NCBI RefSeq assembly: GCF_020176715.1
Contig: NZ_JAIVMF010000003.1
Location: forward strand, 1-64,000
DNA length: 64,000 nt
Origin: Stappia stellulata
GTDB taxonomy: Bacteria; Pseudomonadota; Alphaproteobacteria; Rhizobiales; Stappiaceae
Direction of reading: 5' to 3'
The translations under genes were made by a program, and so were the position numbers. A model generated the notes under the pieces. It had not been told where the DNA came from, searched no databases, and saw only the letters and a program-made list of their open reading frames with translations. Of the stretch, positions 56,202-64,000 are shown piece after piece. The stretch's first letter is position 1; every line of letters begins with the position of its first letter.

Positions 56202-57878
56202 TTACGCCTTCCAGACCTTGTTGAACTGGTGGCACTGGGTCGGGTGACCGGGATAGCCATGCACCGATTTCGCGGCGATCGTATAGACCGGGCGGAAGAT
56301 CGGCTGCACCATCACGGCGTCGTCCTGGAGGATCTTCTCGACCTTCTCCATGAATGCCGTGCGCTTCTCGACATCGAGGGTCGATTCCGCCGCATCCAGC
56401 GCAGCATCCCACTCGGGGTTGGCGTATTTGGTCTCGTTCCACGGCACGCCGGAGCGATAGCCGAGCGACAGGACCATGGTGCCGAGCGGACGGTGGGTCC
56501 AGGCGGTGGCGCCGAACGGCGTCTTGTCCCAGATTTCCCAGTATTTGGACGGCGGCATGACATTGACGTTGAGGGTGATGCCGGCGTCTTTCAACTGGTC
56601 GCGCATGGCCTCGGCGACCGTCTGGTGCCACGGACCATCGGTGTTGCCGACGTCGATGGTGATCTCCAGGCCGTCCGGGTAACCGGCTTCCGCCAGCAGC
56701 GCCTTGGCCCCCTCCACGTCGCGCTCCAGCTTCGGCAGCGCGTAATACTCCGGGTGGATCGGCGCGACATGGTGGTTCTCGCCGACATCGCCGCCGTCCG
56801 GATACACGAGCTCCTTCACCCGCGCGTTGTCGATGGCCTTGACGATGGCCTGGCGCACGCGTTTGTCGTCGAACGGCTTTTGCGTGACCTGGAACCGGCA
56901 GCACAGGGTCTGCGCGGTCCGCGCCGGAATGATGTCGCCGTCGAGCGCCTTGGCCAGTTCCATCTGTTCGACGCCGAACTCGTAGATCGCATCGACATCC
57001 CCGCTGGCAAAGGCCGTGAGCTGGTTGTCCTCGTCGAAATTGTAGTAGCGGATTTCATCGAGATAGACCTTGCCGCCCCAGTACTCGATGCCTTCGACGC
57101 GCTTGAGAAGGCAGCGGTCGCCGACGACGTTTTCCACCAGCGTGAAGGGACCGGTGCCGATCGGATTGTCGGAGAACGGCGGCTTGAAGCTGCGATGCAC
57201 CAGGGCGGTCGGATAATTGTACATGTCTTCGGGGAAGGACAGCACCGGCTTGGCGAGGTTGAAGCGGATGGTGTGATCGTCGATCACCTCGATAGCGCCT
57301 TCGCGCAGCACCTTCTTGCCGTCCTTTTCCTCCAGCATGGCGGAGATGGACGACAGCCCCACATTGGACGACCCCAGGTCGGGATCGGTCCAGCGCGTGA
57401 AGTTGAACAGCACGTCTTCCGTCGTGAAATCGTCGCCGTTGTGCCACTTCACGCCCTTGCGCAGATAAAACGTCCAGGACTTGAGATCCTCCGACGCTTC
57501 CCAACGCTCGGCCAGCATCGGACGGGTCACATTGTCCGGCCCGGTGAAGGACAGATGCTCCAGGATATGGCGGGTCTGGTTCGACATCTCGATCCAGGAA
57601 TAGGTTGCCGGGTCCTCCATTTTCTGGACCTGCATCGCGACGTTCAGCGCACCGCCCATTTTCGCGTCCGGGTCGTCGGCGGGAAACGGCAGGTTGGCCG
57701 CATCCTGCGCAACCGCCGGGTTCGGCAGGCCGGCCATGGCATAGGCCGCTCCGGCGCCGACGCCGAGAAGCGCTGCGAAGCGAACGAACTCGCGACGGTT
57801 CAGCTTCCCTGTTTCCATGTCGCGGCGGGCTTCCGCCACTTTCGGATGAAGTGTTTTCGATGTGTCCTTGTTCGACAT
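56202..57878 (-). CDS. Family 5 extracellular solute-binding protein with a Tat-type signal
   Basis: The 558-residue class receptor gives substrate specificity to the importer. The N-terminus has a twin-arginine signature NRREF (Arg28-Arg29), followed by a hydrophobic region LLGVGAGAAYAMAG and a cleavage zone near residue 57, so export may be by the Tat path, which is unusual for this family. The mature part has family segments TWRPMLAERWEAS-like and YWGGKVYLDEIRY. First gene of the operon; the promoter lies in the long gap upstream. Ligand unknown (peptide, opine or glycoside). Confidence 0.9.
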   Translation of the reverse strand: MSNKDTSKTLHPKVAEARRDMETGKLNRREFVRFAALLGVGAGAAYAMAGLPNPAVAQDAANLPFPADDPDAKMGGALNVAMQVQKMEDPATYSWIEMSNQTRHILEHLSFTGPDNVTRPMLAERWEASEDLKSWTFYLRKGVKWHNGDDFTTEDVLFNFTRWTDPDLGSSNVGLSSISAMLEEKDGKKVLREGAIEVIDDHTIRFNLAKPVLSFPEDMYNYPTALVHRSFKPPFSDNPIGTGPFTLVENVVGDRCLLKRVEGIEYWGGKVYLDEIRYYNFDEDNQLTAFASGDVDAIYEFGVEQMELAKALDGDIIPARTAQTLCCRFQVTQKPFDDKRVRQAIVKAIDNARVKELVYPDGGDVGENHHVAPIHPEYYALPKLERDVEGAKALLAEAGYPDGLEITIDVGNTDGPWHQTVAEAMRDQLKDAGITLNVNVMPPSKYWEIWDKTPFGATAWTHRPLGTMVLSLGYRSGVPWNETKYANPEWDAALDAAESTLDVEKRTAFMEKVEKILQDDAVMVQPIFRPVYTIAAKSVHGYPGHPTQCHQFNKVWKA

Positions 57879-58834
57879 TGGCCCTGTCTTCCCTCGATTT
57901 TCGTCTTTGTGCCGGCAGCGCACGAAGGGTGCGACCGCCGGATTGCCAGGTCGCGCATCCGCCGAACGTGCCGGGCGGGAATGCGCAAACCATGTTCAAG
58001 GCATCTATTTCAAGCGCCTGACAATATACACGCAAGTTAACAATGAAAGCGGATGAACATGCAAAGCCCAATCCGGCTCTTTCCGCAACACCTTGTGGCC
58101 AACCCCAAAAACACTCCGCGCGGCAATCAAAAAAAGGATGTCGATATTCCAAGAAAAGTGAATTTCACGAGAGTGAAATTCGATAAATACCTCAATGAAA
58201 GATTTATACTTATAAAATAAAAAAAGAAATCGACGTGAAAATGAATAAATAAATAGCTCTAGCGAAAATTACCCGAAAAAATCTTGTGAATCGCCTCGCG
58301 CGCCGGCTGGGAGACCGTTTGCGACGCCCTGTCCGGCACACGCCCAAGACAGCAAACCGCATGGTCCGAAAAGGCGACAGACCCTTGGTTTTCAATGGAA
58401 CCGTCCCCACCGATGATCACTCGACCAAGCAGCCGCAGTTCCGCTCTGCCGGCGCATGCGGATTGGCGACAAGCAGTATTGGCGTCCCGCACCGACAGGG
58501 CTCCGGTGCCATCCAGACCGCAGGCGAAACTCCCGCCCGATTGTTTCTGTTTCCAAAAACGGCACAAACCGGCCAGCGCAGACTCTGCAATGGAGCTCGA
58601 ATCGATGTGACGCGCAGCGGGTGCCGGAGCAAGGGTCGAGAGCAACGGCAAACCACAGCACGCGCCGGCCGCAGCCTCGGTACGGGACTTGAGAAACTTC
58701 CTTCAACGCATTGTTATAATTATATTATTATCATCTCAATCAAGCTGCGTACTACGAAACAAACAAGTCCAGACGCACCTTTGTGAATTCAATTTGTTAA
58801 TAGAATTAAATATCCTATTGTTATTGCGAGACTC
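57879..58834. other. Long non-coding, partly AT-rich intergenic region
   Basis: About 950 bp with no convincing gene. Two AT-rich blocks (about 58095-58290 and 58700-58850) flank a GC-rich centre. Several overlapping frames at 58259-58786 lack family features and compete with each other. The region must hold the promoter of the peptide-importer operon. It may also contain an unrecognised RNA. Confidence 0.6.
58160..58181. promoter_or_regulatory. Perfect inverted repeat GAATTTCAC-4-GTGAAATTC
   Basis: A 9-bp perfect inverted repeat with a 4-nt centre, lying in AT-rich DNA 280 bp upstream of the importer's first gene. It is suited to binding a dimeric regulator, but none is identified. Confidence 0.4.
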
Positions 58835-59722
58835 TCAGGAAATTTCCCGAAAACACTCGATGACATGCTGTGCAAAGGCGTCGGTCGCCTTTCCGGCCCG
58901 GCTGCCCTCCTTGAGGATCAGTTGGTAGTCGCCGATTTCCGGCAGACCGTGACGGTCGTCGAGGCGCTGTAGCGGCGGCACGATTACGCTGGCGGGGAAC
59001 GGCGCAACCGCGAGATCGGCCAGCAAGGCCGCTTCCTGACCGGCATTGTGAAAGCTCTGATAGGCGATGCGATAGGGGTGCTCGGCCTTGTCGAGGGCGA
59101 TCCGCGCGGCCTTGCGCCAGGGACAGCCGGACACCGACAGGGCCAGCGGCAAGGGATCGCGGCTGTAGGCAACCCCGCCCTCAAGCCCCGCCCAGGCCAG
59201 CGGCTCGGTGTAGACGATCTCGCCACCGCGGGCGAGATCGCTGTCGGTGCGCACGGTGTAGAGGATCAGGTCGAGCTGCCGCTCCTTGAGCTTGTGCAGA
59301 AGGTTCGGGCTGCCATCGAGATGCACATCGACATTCACGCCGGGATGGGAGCGGGCAAACCGCTTGAGAATGTTCGGCAGGAAGCGGGTGCCGAAATCAG
59401 ACGGCGCGCCGAAGCGCACCTCGCCCTCGATCGCCGGCGAGCGGAACAGCGAAACCGCCTCGGCATTGAGCATCAGGATCCGCCGGGCATAGCCGATCAG
59501 GGCTTCGCCCTCTGCGGTCAGGCGAACGGCCCGCCCCTCGCGCGCGAACAGCGAAACACCCAGAATGGTTTCCAGTTTCTTGATCTGCATCGAAACCGCC
59601 GATGGTGTGCGGCCGATCGCCTCCGAAGCCCTTGAAAAACTGCCGGTTTCCGAGATCACCAGAAAGGTCCGGTAAAGATCGGTCTCGATCAGCGGCGTGC
59701 CTTTGCCCGGAACTTCTTCCAT
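58835..59722 (-). CDS. LysR-family transcriptional regulator
   Basis: A 295-residue LysR protein. The winged helix-turn-helix covers about residues 15-73 (RTFLVISETGSFSRASEAIGRTPSAVSMQIKKLE), followed by a LysR effector-binding domain. It resembles the LrhA-like branch. ATG 59722 follows GGGAGGG. It is divergent from the small protein gene at 59874, with paired palindromes in between, so it probably regulates that gene and itself. It may also affect the peptide importer. Confidence 0.87.
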   Translation of the reverse strand: MEEVPGKGTPLIETDLYRTFLVISETGSFSRASEAIGRTPSAVSMQIKKLETILGVSLFAREGRAVRLTAEGEALIGYARRILMLNAEAVSLFRSPAIEGEVRFGAPSDFGTRFLPNILKRFARSHPGVNVDVHLDGSPNLLHKLKERQLDLILYTVRTDSDLARGGEIVYTEPLAWAGLEGGVAYSRDPLPLALSVSGCPWRKAARIALDKAEHPYRIAYQSFHNAGQEAALLADLAVAPFPASVIVPPLQRLDDRHGLPEIGDYQLILKEGSRAGKATDAFAQHVIECFREIS

Positions 59723-59744
59723 CTCGCGCCCTCCCGCGGTCACG

Positions 59745-59773
59745 TCAATCAGATTGATCTAACACATAAGATC
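59745..59773. promoter_or_regulatory. Overlapping palindromes in the LysR/small-protein divergent region
   Basis: A 13-nt palindrome TCAATC-A-GATTGA (59745-59757) is followed, with overlap, by GATCT-8-AGATC (59756-59773), which fits the T-N11-A form of LysR operators. It lies between the two divergent starts. Confidence 0.5.
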
Positions 59774-59873
59774 TTTTGGTTTGATTGATAGGTCGAATAC
59801 GCACATATCCAGCCTATCGCAACTTGCCGAGGGCAGGTGCGTGGCCCGAAAAGCGAGCACTCAGGAGAGCGCA

Positions 59874-60077
59874 ATGTCCTATCTGACCAAAGTCCTCGGC
59901 AATGCCTTCGGCGTTGCCTCCCGCGTCCACCCCCTTCATGTCGCGGATTCCGATCCGCGCGCGCTGTCCGATCTCGGCTTTGCCGGCGACGAGGCCAGCC
60001 GCGCCCGCTTTGGCGCTTTCCGCGTCGGTGAGCCCGGCGCCTCGCAGGCCGCCCGTCTCGGCGTCAACGGCCGCTAG
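59874..60077 (+). CDS. Small protein of unknown function
   Basis: The 67-residue product starts MSYLTKVLGNAFGVASRV and includes DPRALSDLGFAGDEASRARFG. This vaguely recalls the LxDLG core of DUF1127 proteins, which are often next to LysR regulators, but the match is too weak to assert. An AGGAGAG ribosome site precedes the ATG, a good terminator follows and a divergent LysR gene lies upstream, all of which support a real gene. An in-frame upstream ATG is not used because it would lie ahead of the ribosome site. Confidence 0.65.
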   Translation: MSYLTKVLGNAFGVASRVHPLHVADSDPRALSDLGFAGDEASRARFGAFRVGEPGASQAARLGVNGR

Positions 60078-60110
60078 CACGCCCTCTTCAAGGGCCGAAC
60101 GAAAATCTCG

Positions 60111-60143
60111 AACCGCCGGGCTGTGCGCCGCCCGGCGGTTTTT
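60111..60143 (+). terminator. Intrinsic terminator of the small protein gene
   Basis: An 8-bp stem CCGCCGGG/CCCGGCGG with a 10-nt loop and five T on the plus strand. It lies between the small gene and the convergent xylB. Confidence 0.85.
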
Positions 60144-60184
60144 GTTTGCCTGCTCTTTGTTTGACTGAACCGGCACACCGCGGC

Positions 60185-61648
60185 TCACTCCGGCAGGGCG
60201 GCAAGGGCCGGATAGGCAGCGCGAAATCGCTCCCGCGCATGCGTGTAAGCCTCCGCGCGGCGGCTCTGCGGCAAAACTCGCGTGCCGATGTCGGGCGCGG
60301 GAAAGAGATGCGGTGCATAGCCGCCGGCGGTCGCTGCCCGGCCAAGCCGTGCCGCTCCGACGGCTGCACCGAAATCCCCGTGCACCGGTCGGGCGATCTC
60401 GCACGCCAGAACATCCGCAAGGATCGAAAGCCACAGATCGGAGCGCGCGCCACCGCCAACCGCCGTCAGGCGGTCCACCCGCGTTCCCGCATCGGCGAGC
60501 GCGTCGCGGCAATCGCACAGGGCAAAGGCGACCCCTTCGAGCACCGCAAGCGCCAGATCGCCCCGGCCGACACCGCGGTCAAGTCCGACAAAGGCGCCGC
60601 GCGCGGCGGGATCATTGTGCGGGGTGCGTTCGCCGGACAGATACGGCAGGAACAGAACCGGAGACGGACCCGGTCTTGTGTCCCGCAGCGCCCCGGCCTC
60701 GGCGACAAGCGTTGCCGCAGTGGCGCCGGTGATCGTGCCCAGCCATTCGAGACTGTCGGTTGCCGCCAGCATGACACCCATCTGGTGCCAGGTCTGCGGG
60801 CATGCATGGCAAAAGGCGTGAACGGCACCGTCGACAAAGGGCCGGAAGCCGTCGGTCGCCGCAAACAGCACGCCCGAGGTGCCAAGCGAAAGGAAGGCCT
60901 CGCCCTCACGCATGACGCCGAGGGCGCAAGCGCTGGCGGCATTGTCTCCGGCGCCGCCGGCCACAACCGGCGGAGCGGCGAAGCCCCACCGCTTGCAGAG
61001 ATCCCCAAGCACCGTCCCCGACGGATCGCTGCCCTCGACCAGCGCCGGCATTCGGGACAGCGTCAACCCGCCGGCGGCAAGCAGCTCGTCCGACCAGGCA
61101 CGCTTGCCGACATCGAGCCACAGCGTACCCGACGCATCCGACATGTCGGAAACGGCATCGCCGGTCAGCAGGAGACGGACATAGTCCTTGGGCAGCAGCA
61201 CCCGGGCGGTTTGCGAAAAAATCTCCGGCTCGTTCCGGCGCACCCATTCCAGCTTGGGTGCGGTGAAGCCCGGCATGACGAGATTTCCGGCAATGCCGCG
61301 ATAATCGGCGCGCGCATCGAGCGCCGCACATTCGCGCCCCGAGCGGGCGTCGTTCCAAAGGATCGCGGGCCGCAGGACCCTGTCCCGCGCATCAAGAAGG
61401 GTTGCCCCATGCATCTGGCCGGACAGGCCGATCCCGGTGACCCCGGTCATCTCCGCAGGTGCGGCGGCCGACAGCCGGTCGAGTGTGCGGCAAACGACGT
61501 CCCACCATGCGCGCGGGTCCTGTTCCGACCACCCCGGCCGCGGGCGCGACAGACTCAGCGCTTCGCTCTCATGGGCAACGACGGCGCCACGCTCGTCCGT
61601 GAGCACGGTCTTGACGGCGGAGGTGCCGATGTCGATCCCGATGTACAT
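60185..61648 (-). CDS. xylB: Xylulokinase
   Basis: XylB phosphorylates D-xylulose to D-xylulose-5-phosphate. The 487-residue FGGY-family kinase has the phosphate-1 motif IGIDIGTSAVKTVL at the N-terminus, GLSGQMHGATLLD near residue 75 and the C-terminal VGGGARSDLWLSILADVL. It stands alone; no xylose isomerase or transporter is nearby. Its substrate is inferred from family, and other pentuloses are possible. Confidence 0.9.
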   Translation of the reverse strand: MYIGIDIGTSAVKTVLTDERGAVVAHESEALSLSRPRPGWSEQDPRAWWDVVCRTLDRLSAAAPAEMTGVTGIGLSGQMHGATLLDARDRVLRPAILWNDARSGRECAALDARADYRGIAGNLVMPGFTAPKLEWVRRNEPEIFSQTARVLLPKDYVRLLLTGDAVSDMSDASGTLWLDVGKRAWSDELLAAGGLTLSRMPALVEGSDPSGTVLGDLCKRWGFAAPPVVAGGAGDNAASACALGVMREGEAFLSLGTSGVLFAATDGFRPFVDGAVHAFCHACPQTWHQMGVMLAATDSLEWLGTITGATAATLVAEAGALRDTRPGPSPVLFLPYLSGERTPHNDPAARGAFVGLDRGVGRGDLALAVLEGVAFALCDCRDALADAGTRVDRLTAVGGGARSDLWLSILADVLACEIARPVHGDFGAAVGAARLGRAATAGGYAPHLFPAPDIGTRVLPQSRRAEAYTHARERFRAAYPALAALPE

Positions 61649-61690
61649 GCCGTCCCCCTCCCCGGTGATGGCCTCCCCGTGGCGGTCGCC

Positions 61691-62128
61691 TCAGTCGATG
61701 GGGCCGGATCTCAGCTTCTTCATGGCGCCGCGTTGCTTCTTTGCCTTCAGCCGGCGTTCCTTCGACCCCTTCGTGGGCCGTGTCGCCTTGCGCGGTTTGG
61801 GCCGTTCGAACGCCTTGCGCACCAGCTCCGCCAGCCGCTCCATCGCGTCCTCGCGATTGCGCTCCTGGCTTCGAAACCGGTCGGACTGGATGAGAATATC
61901 GCCGGAAAGCGTCAACCGGCTGCCGGCGAGTCGCGCGAGCCGGCGCTTCACGTCCTCCGGCAGGTTGGTGTTGTCGCCGAGATGGAAGCGCAACTGCACC
62001 GCGCTCGCGACCTTGTTGACGTTCTGTCCGCCCGGCCCCGATGCCCGGATGAAACTCTCTGAAAGCTCCCGGGCCGGAATGATGTATCCGCGCCCGACGT
62101 CGAGCCCGTCCTGTGGTCCTTCGCTCAT
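61691..62128 (-). CDS. arfB: Peptidyl-tRNA hydrolase ArfB (YaeJ)
   Basis: ArfB rescues stalled ribosomes lacking a stop codon by hydrolysing peptidyl-tRNA. The 145-residue product has the GGQ motif in ASGPGGQNVNK and a basic C-terminal tail rich in Lys/Arg (PRKATRPTKGSKERRLKAKK), which inserts into the mRNA channel. Start ATG 62128 is chosen; the frame upstream carries no family match. It is 43 bp from xylB and divergent from mazG. Confidence 0.93.
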   Translation of the reverse strand: MSEGPQDGLDVGRGYIIPARELSESFIRASGPGGQNVNKVASAVQLRFHLGDNTNLPEDVKRRLARLAGSRLTLSGDILIQSDRFRSQERNREDAMERLAELVRKAFERPKPRKATRPTKGSKERRLKAKKQRGAMKKLRSGPID

Positions 62129-62264
62129 TTTTCCTGTTTCGCATGAGCGCGCCCGGGGCGCCAGATCGCCGCGTGAAGATTTTCTTAGGCCCGGCAACCG
62201 CTTTGCACGCGGGTGCGCGAATGCTACGTCGGGAGCACGCCCGCAACGAGCCGAAGGTAACCCT

Positions 62265-63101
62265 GTGACCCCTGCCCGCGACATCACGCGCCTGATCGAG
62301 ATCATGGCCGCCCTGCGCACGCCGGAAACCGGCTGTCCCTGGGACCTAGAGCAGACCTTCGCGACGATCGCGCCCTACACGATCGAGGAGGCCTATGAGG
62401 TTGTGGACGCGATCCACCGGGGCGACCCGGTCGATCTGCGCGAGGAGCTGGGCGACCTCCTGCTCCAGGTCGTCTATCACACGCAAATGGCAAGCGAGGA
62501 CGGCCAGTTCGACTTCGGCGACGTGGTGGAGGAGATCACGGCCAAGATGATCCGCCGCCATCCGCATGTCTTCGGCGACGAGACCGCCCGCACCGCCGGA
62601 ATGGCAAAGGGCGCCTGGGAGCGGATCAAGGATCAGGAAAAGGCCGCGCGCGCGCTGGCGCGGGAGCGGCTTGGGCTTGCCGCGCGGAAATCCGGCTATC
62701 TCGACAGCGTCCCGCCCGTGTTTCCGGCCCTGACGGAAGCGGAGAAACTGCAGAAGCGCGCCGCGCGCGTCGGCTTCGACTGGGGTGCGGCCGGCCCGGT
62801 GCTGGACAAGATCCGTGAGGAAATCGACGAGCTCGCCGAAGAGATCGCATCAGCGGAAAGCGACAGTCGGACGGACCGGATCGAGGATGAGCTGGGCGAC
62901 CTGATCTTCGCCGTCGCCAATCTCGCGCGTCATCTCGAAATCGATCCCGAGGAGGCGCTGAAGCGCACCAACCGCAAGTTCCGCAGCCGGTTCGCCGCCA
63001 TCGAGCGCGAAGCCGAACGTCAGCGGCGCACGCTGGACGATCTGACCCTCGAGGAGATGGAAGCTGCCTGGCAGGCTGCCAAGCATCCCAAGGCTGACTG
63101 A
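62265..63101 (+). CDS. mazG: Nucleoside triphosphate pyrophosphohydrolase MazG
   Basis: MazG hydrolyses NTPs, including damaged ones, to NMP and pyrophosphate. The 278-residue product has two tandem MazG modules, each with the EExxE/ExxD metal motif: TIEEAYEVVDAI with REELGDLLLQVVYH and IREEIDELAEEI with IEDELGDLIFAVANL. The start is GTG at 62265 with an AAGGT site; the longer reading frame to the left runs through arfB and xylB on the other strand and is rejected. It converges on hflX. Confidence 0.93.
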   Translation: MTPARDITRLIEIMAALRTPETGCPWDLEQTFATIAPYTIEEAYEVVDAIHRGDPVDLREELGDLLLQVVYHTQMASEDGQFDFGDVVEEITAKMIRRHPHVFGDETARTAGMAKGAWERIKDQEKAARALARERLGLAARKSGYLDSVPPVFPALTEAEKLQKRAARVGFDWGAAGPVLDKIREEIDELAEEIASAESDSRTDRIEDELGDLIFAVANLARHLEIDPEEALKRTNRKFRSRFAAIEREAERQRRTLDDLTLEEMEAAWQAAKHPKAD

Positions 63102-63132
63102 CCCCAGCTGACGCTTCCGCGCCTGCCGCCGA

Positions 63133-64000
63133 TCAGCTCACGGCCGGTTCGGCGACCGGATCGAGCCGCCCCCGAAACCGCTGCATCACCTCGCCCTTGC
63201 GCCGTTCCGCAACACGAATGCGGAAGTGGCACCGCATCTCCTCATCCTCGCGCGATAACACGTCGGTGTTGCGATGCAGCCAGGCGATCGCCTCGCCGTC
63301 GTCGGCGGGAAGAGACACATCGAAGACCACGCTGCCGGCGGAAAGCTCCAGTTCGATCCGCGCCAGCAGGTCGTCCATGCCCGCGCCCGTGACCGCGGAA
63401 ACCGCGACCGCGTCCTTGGCGGCGCCATTCGCGGCAAGCAGGCCATCGCGCCGCTCGGGCGGCAGCAGGTCGATCTTGTTCCAGACCTCGACGATGGTGA
63501 CATCCCGGTCATCGCCCAGCCCGAGCAGTTCCAGCGTCGTGGTGACATCCGCGGCCTGAGCCTGCGTATCCTCATGCGCGATGTCGCGCACATGCAGCAC
63601 CAGATCGGCCTCGGTGACCTCTTCGAGCGTCGCGCGGAAGGCCGCGATCAGATGCGTCGGCAGGTCGGAAATGAAGCCCACCGTATCGGACAGGATGATT
63701 TCCCGGCCGTGCGGCAGCGCAACCCGGCGCAGCGTCGGGTCGAGGGTCGCAAACAAGAGGTCCTTGGCGAAGACGTCTGAGCGGGTCAGCCGGTTGAACA
63801 GCGTCGACTTGCCGGCGTTGGTATAGCCGACGAGCGCGACTACGGGCTGCGGCACCTTCTTGCGCTTGCGGCGATGCAGGTCGCGGGTCCGGCTCACCTG
63901 GGCAAGTTCGCGCTCCAGACGGGTAATGCGCTCCTGAATCAGTCGCCGGTCCGCCTCGATCTGGGTCTCGCCCGGTCCGCCGATGAAGCCGAGGCCGCCA
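63133..64000 (-). CDS. hflX: GTPase HflX (5' part outside the window)
   Basis: HflX is a ribosome-associated GTPase that splits stalled 70S ribosomes and interacts with the 50S subunit. The visible 289 residues include GGPGETQIEADRR near the cut, the basic linker SRTRDLHRRKRKKV, G1 VGYTNAGKSTLFNRL, G3 SDTVGFISDLP, G4 NKIDLL and SAVTGAG. The protein is cut at the right edge of the window. Its stop lies about 30 bp from the convergent mazG stop. Confidence 0.94.
   Translation of the reverse strand, partial: GGLGFIGGPGETQIEADRRLIQERITRLERELAQVSRTRDLHRRKRKKVPQPVVALVGYTNAGKSTLFNRLTRSDVFAKDLLFATLDPTLRRVALPHGREIILSDTVGFISDLPTHLIAAFRATLEEVTEADLVLHVRDIAHEDTQAQAADVTTTLELLGLGDDRDVTIVEVWNKIDLLPPERRDGLLAANGAAKDAVAVSAVTGAGMDDLLARIELELSAGSVVFDVSLPADDGEAIAWLHRNTDVLSREDEEMRCHFRIRVAERRKGEVMQRFRGRLDPVAEPAVS

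Noticed and set aside
58286-58786. 166-codon plus-strand frame in the long AT/GC mosaic gap
   Set aside because: Composition is not protein-like, several other frames overlap it on both strands, and no ribosome site or motif supports it.
61437-62264. N-terminal extension of mazG on the plus strand
   Set aside because: The added 276 residues run opposite xylB and arfB and have no family match, while the GTG at 62265 has a ribosome site and begins the conserved MazG sequence.

Overview
The window is GC-rich, densely coded DNA from an alphaproteobacterium, most likely of the Hyphomicrobiales (rhizobial/Stappia-like) branch. That placement is an inference from gene content: a rhizobial-type phosphatidylcholine synthase, an IalB-family protein, HspQ, a short class of MetG and a bmp/xdh purine operon. 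It reads as a chromosomal segment with mostly housekeeping and metabolic genes, and its only mobile-element trace is the tail of an IS481-family transposase at the left edge, next to a tRNA-Ser.

Layout. 1-500: IS481 remnant, tRNA-Ser(TGA), a strong hairpin and a perfect TGTGA-N6-TCACA site. 540-9400 (+): a secreted small protein, RlpA, then a tight chain dac-tmk-holB-metG-tatD-MBL hydrolase-recX with mostly overlapping start/stop codons. 9.7-22.2 kb (-): a purine-use operon under a LysR regulator: HIU hydrolase, xdhA-xdhB-xdhC, a BMP-type nucleobase/nucleoside ABC importer and an M20 hydrolase. 22.2-31.8 kb: single transport and lipid genes (quinone oxidoreductase, SulP, TerC, phosphatidylcholine synthase, DUF2182, UbiH-like monooxygenase, CoA-transferase, AEC carrier, LpxL-like acyltransferase). 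32-34.2 kb: a malyl-CoA-lyase-like enzyme with a TTG start, HspQ, IalB. 34.5-39.3 kb (+): an unusual three-gene set coding for an exported peptide-type binding protein, an adenylate-forming-enzyme homologue lacking its key residues, and a tandem receiver-like protein without an output domain. 39.4-42.3 kb (+): FrnE-type DsbA protein, methanethiol oxidase (SBP56) and a polytopic membrane protein. 42.3-42.7 kb: palindromic REP-like repeats. 42.8-50.1 kb: eno, kdsA, galU, UDP-sugar epimerase, ddl, a GFA protein and a GlmU homologue whose uridylyltransferase half looks inactive. 50.3-57.9 kb: TehA-like channel, PPOX-like protein and a four-gene oligopeptide-type ABC importer. 57.9-58.8 kb is a long, partly AT-rich non-coding stretch. 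58.8-64.0 kb: a LysR gene divergent from a small protein, then xylB, arfB, mazG and the 3' part of hflX.

Working together: the purine operon can import purine nucleosides/bases, oxidise hypoxanthine/xanthine to urate and hydrolyse 5-hydroxyisourate, but urate oxidase and the later allantoin steps are not in this window. kdsA, galU, the epimerase, ddl, the GlmU homologue, RlpA and the DD-carboxypeptidase all serve the cell envelope. The best candidate for something undescribed is the 34.5-39.3 kb trio, followed by the GlmU-like protein with the altered N-terminal half. All functional calls come from reading sequence and remembered family features; no searches were run.
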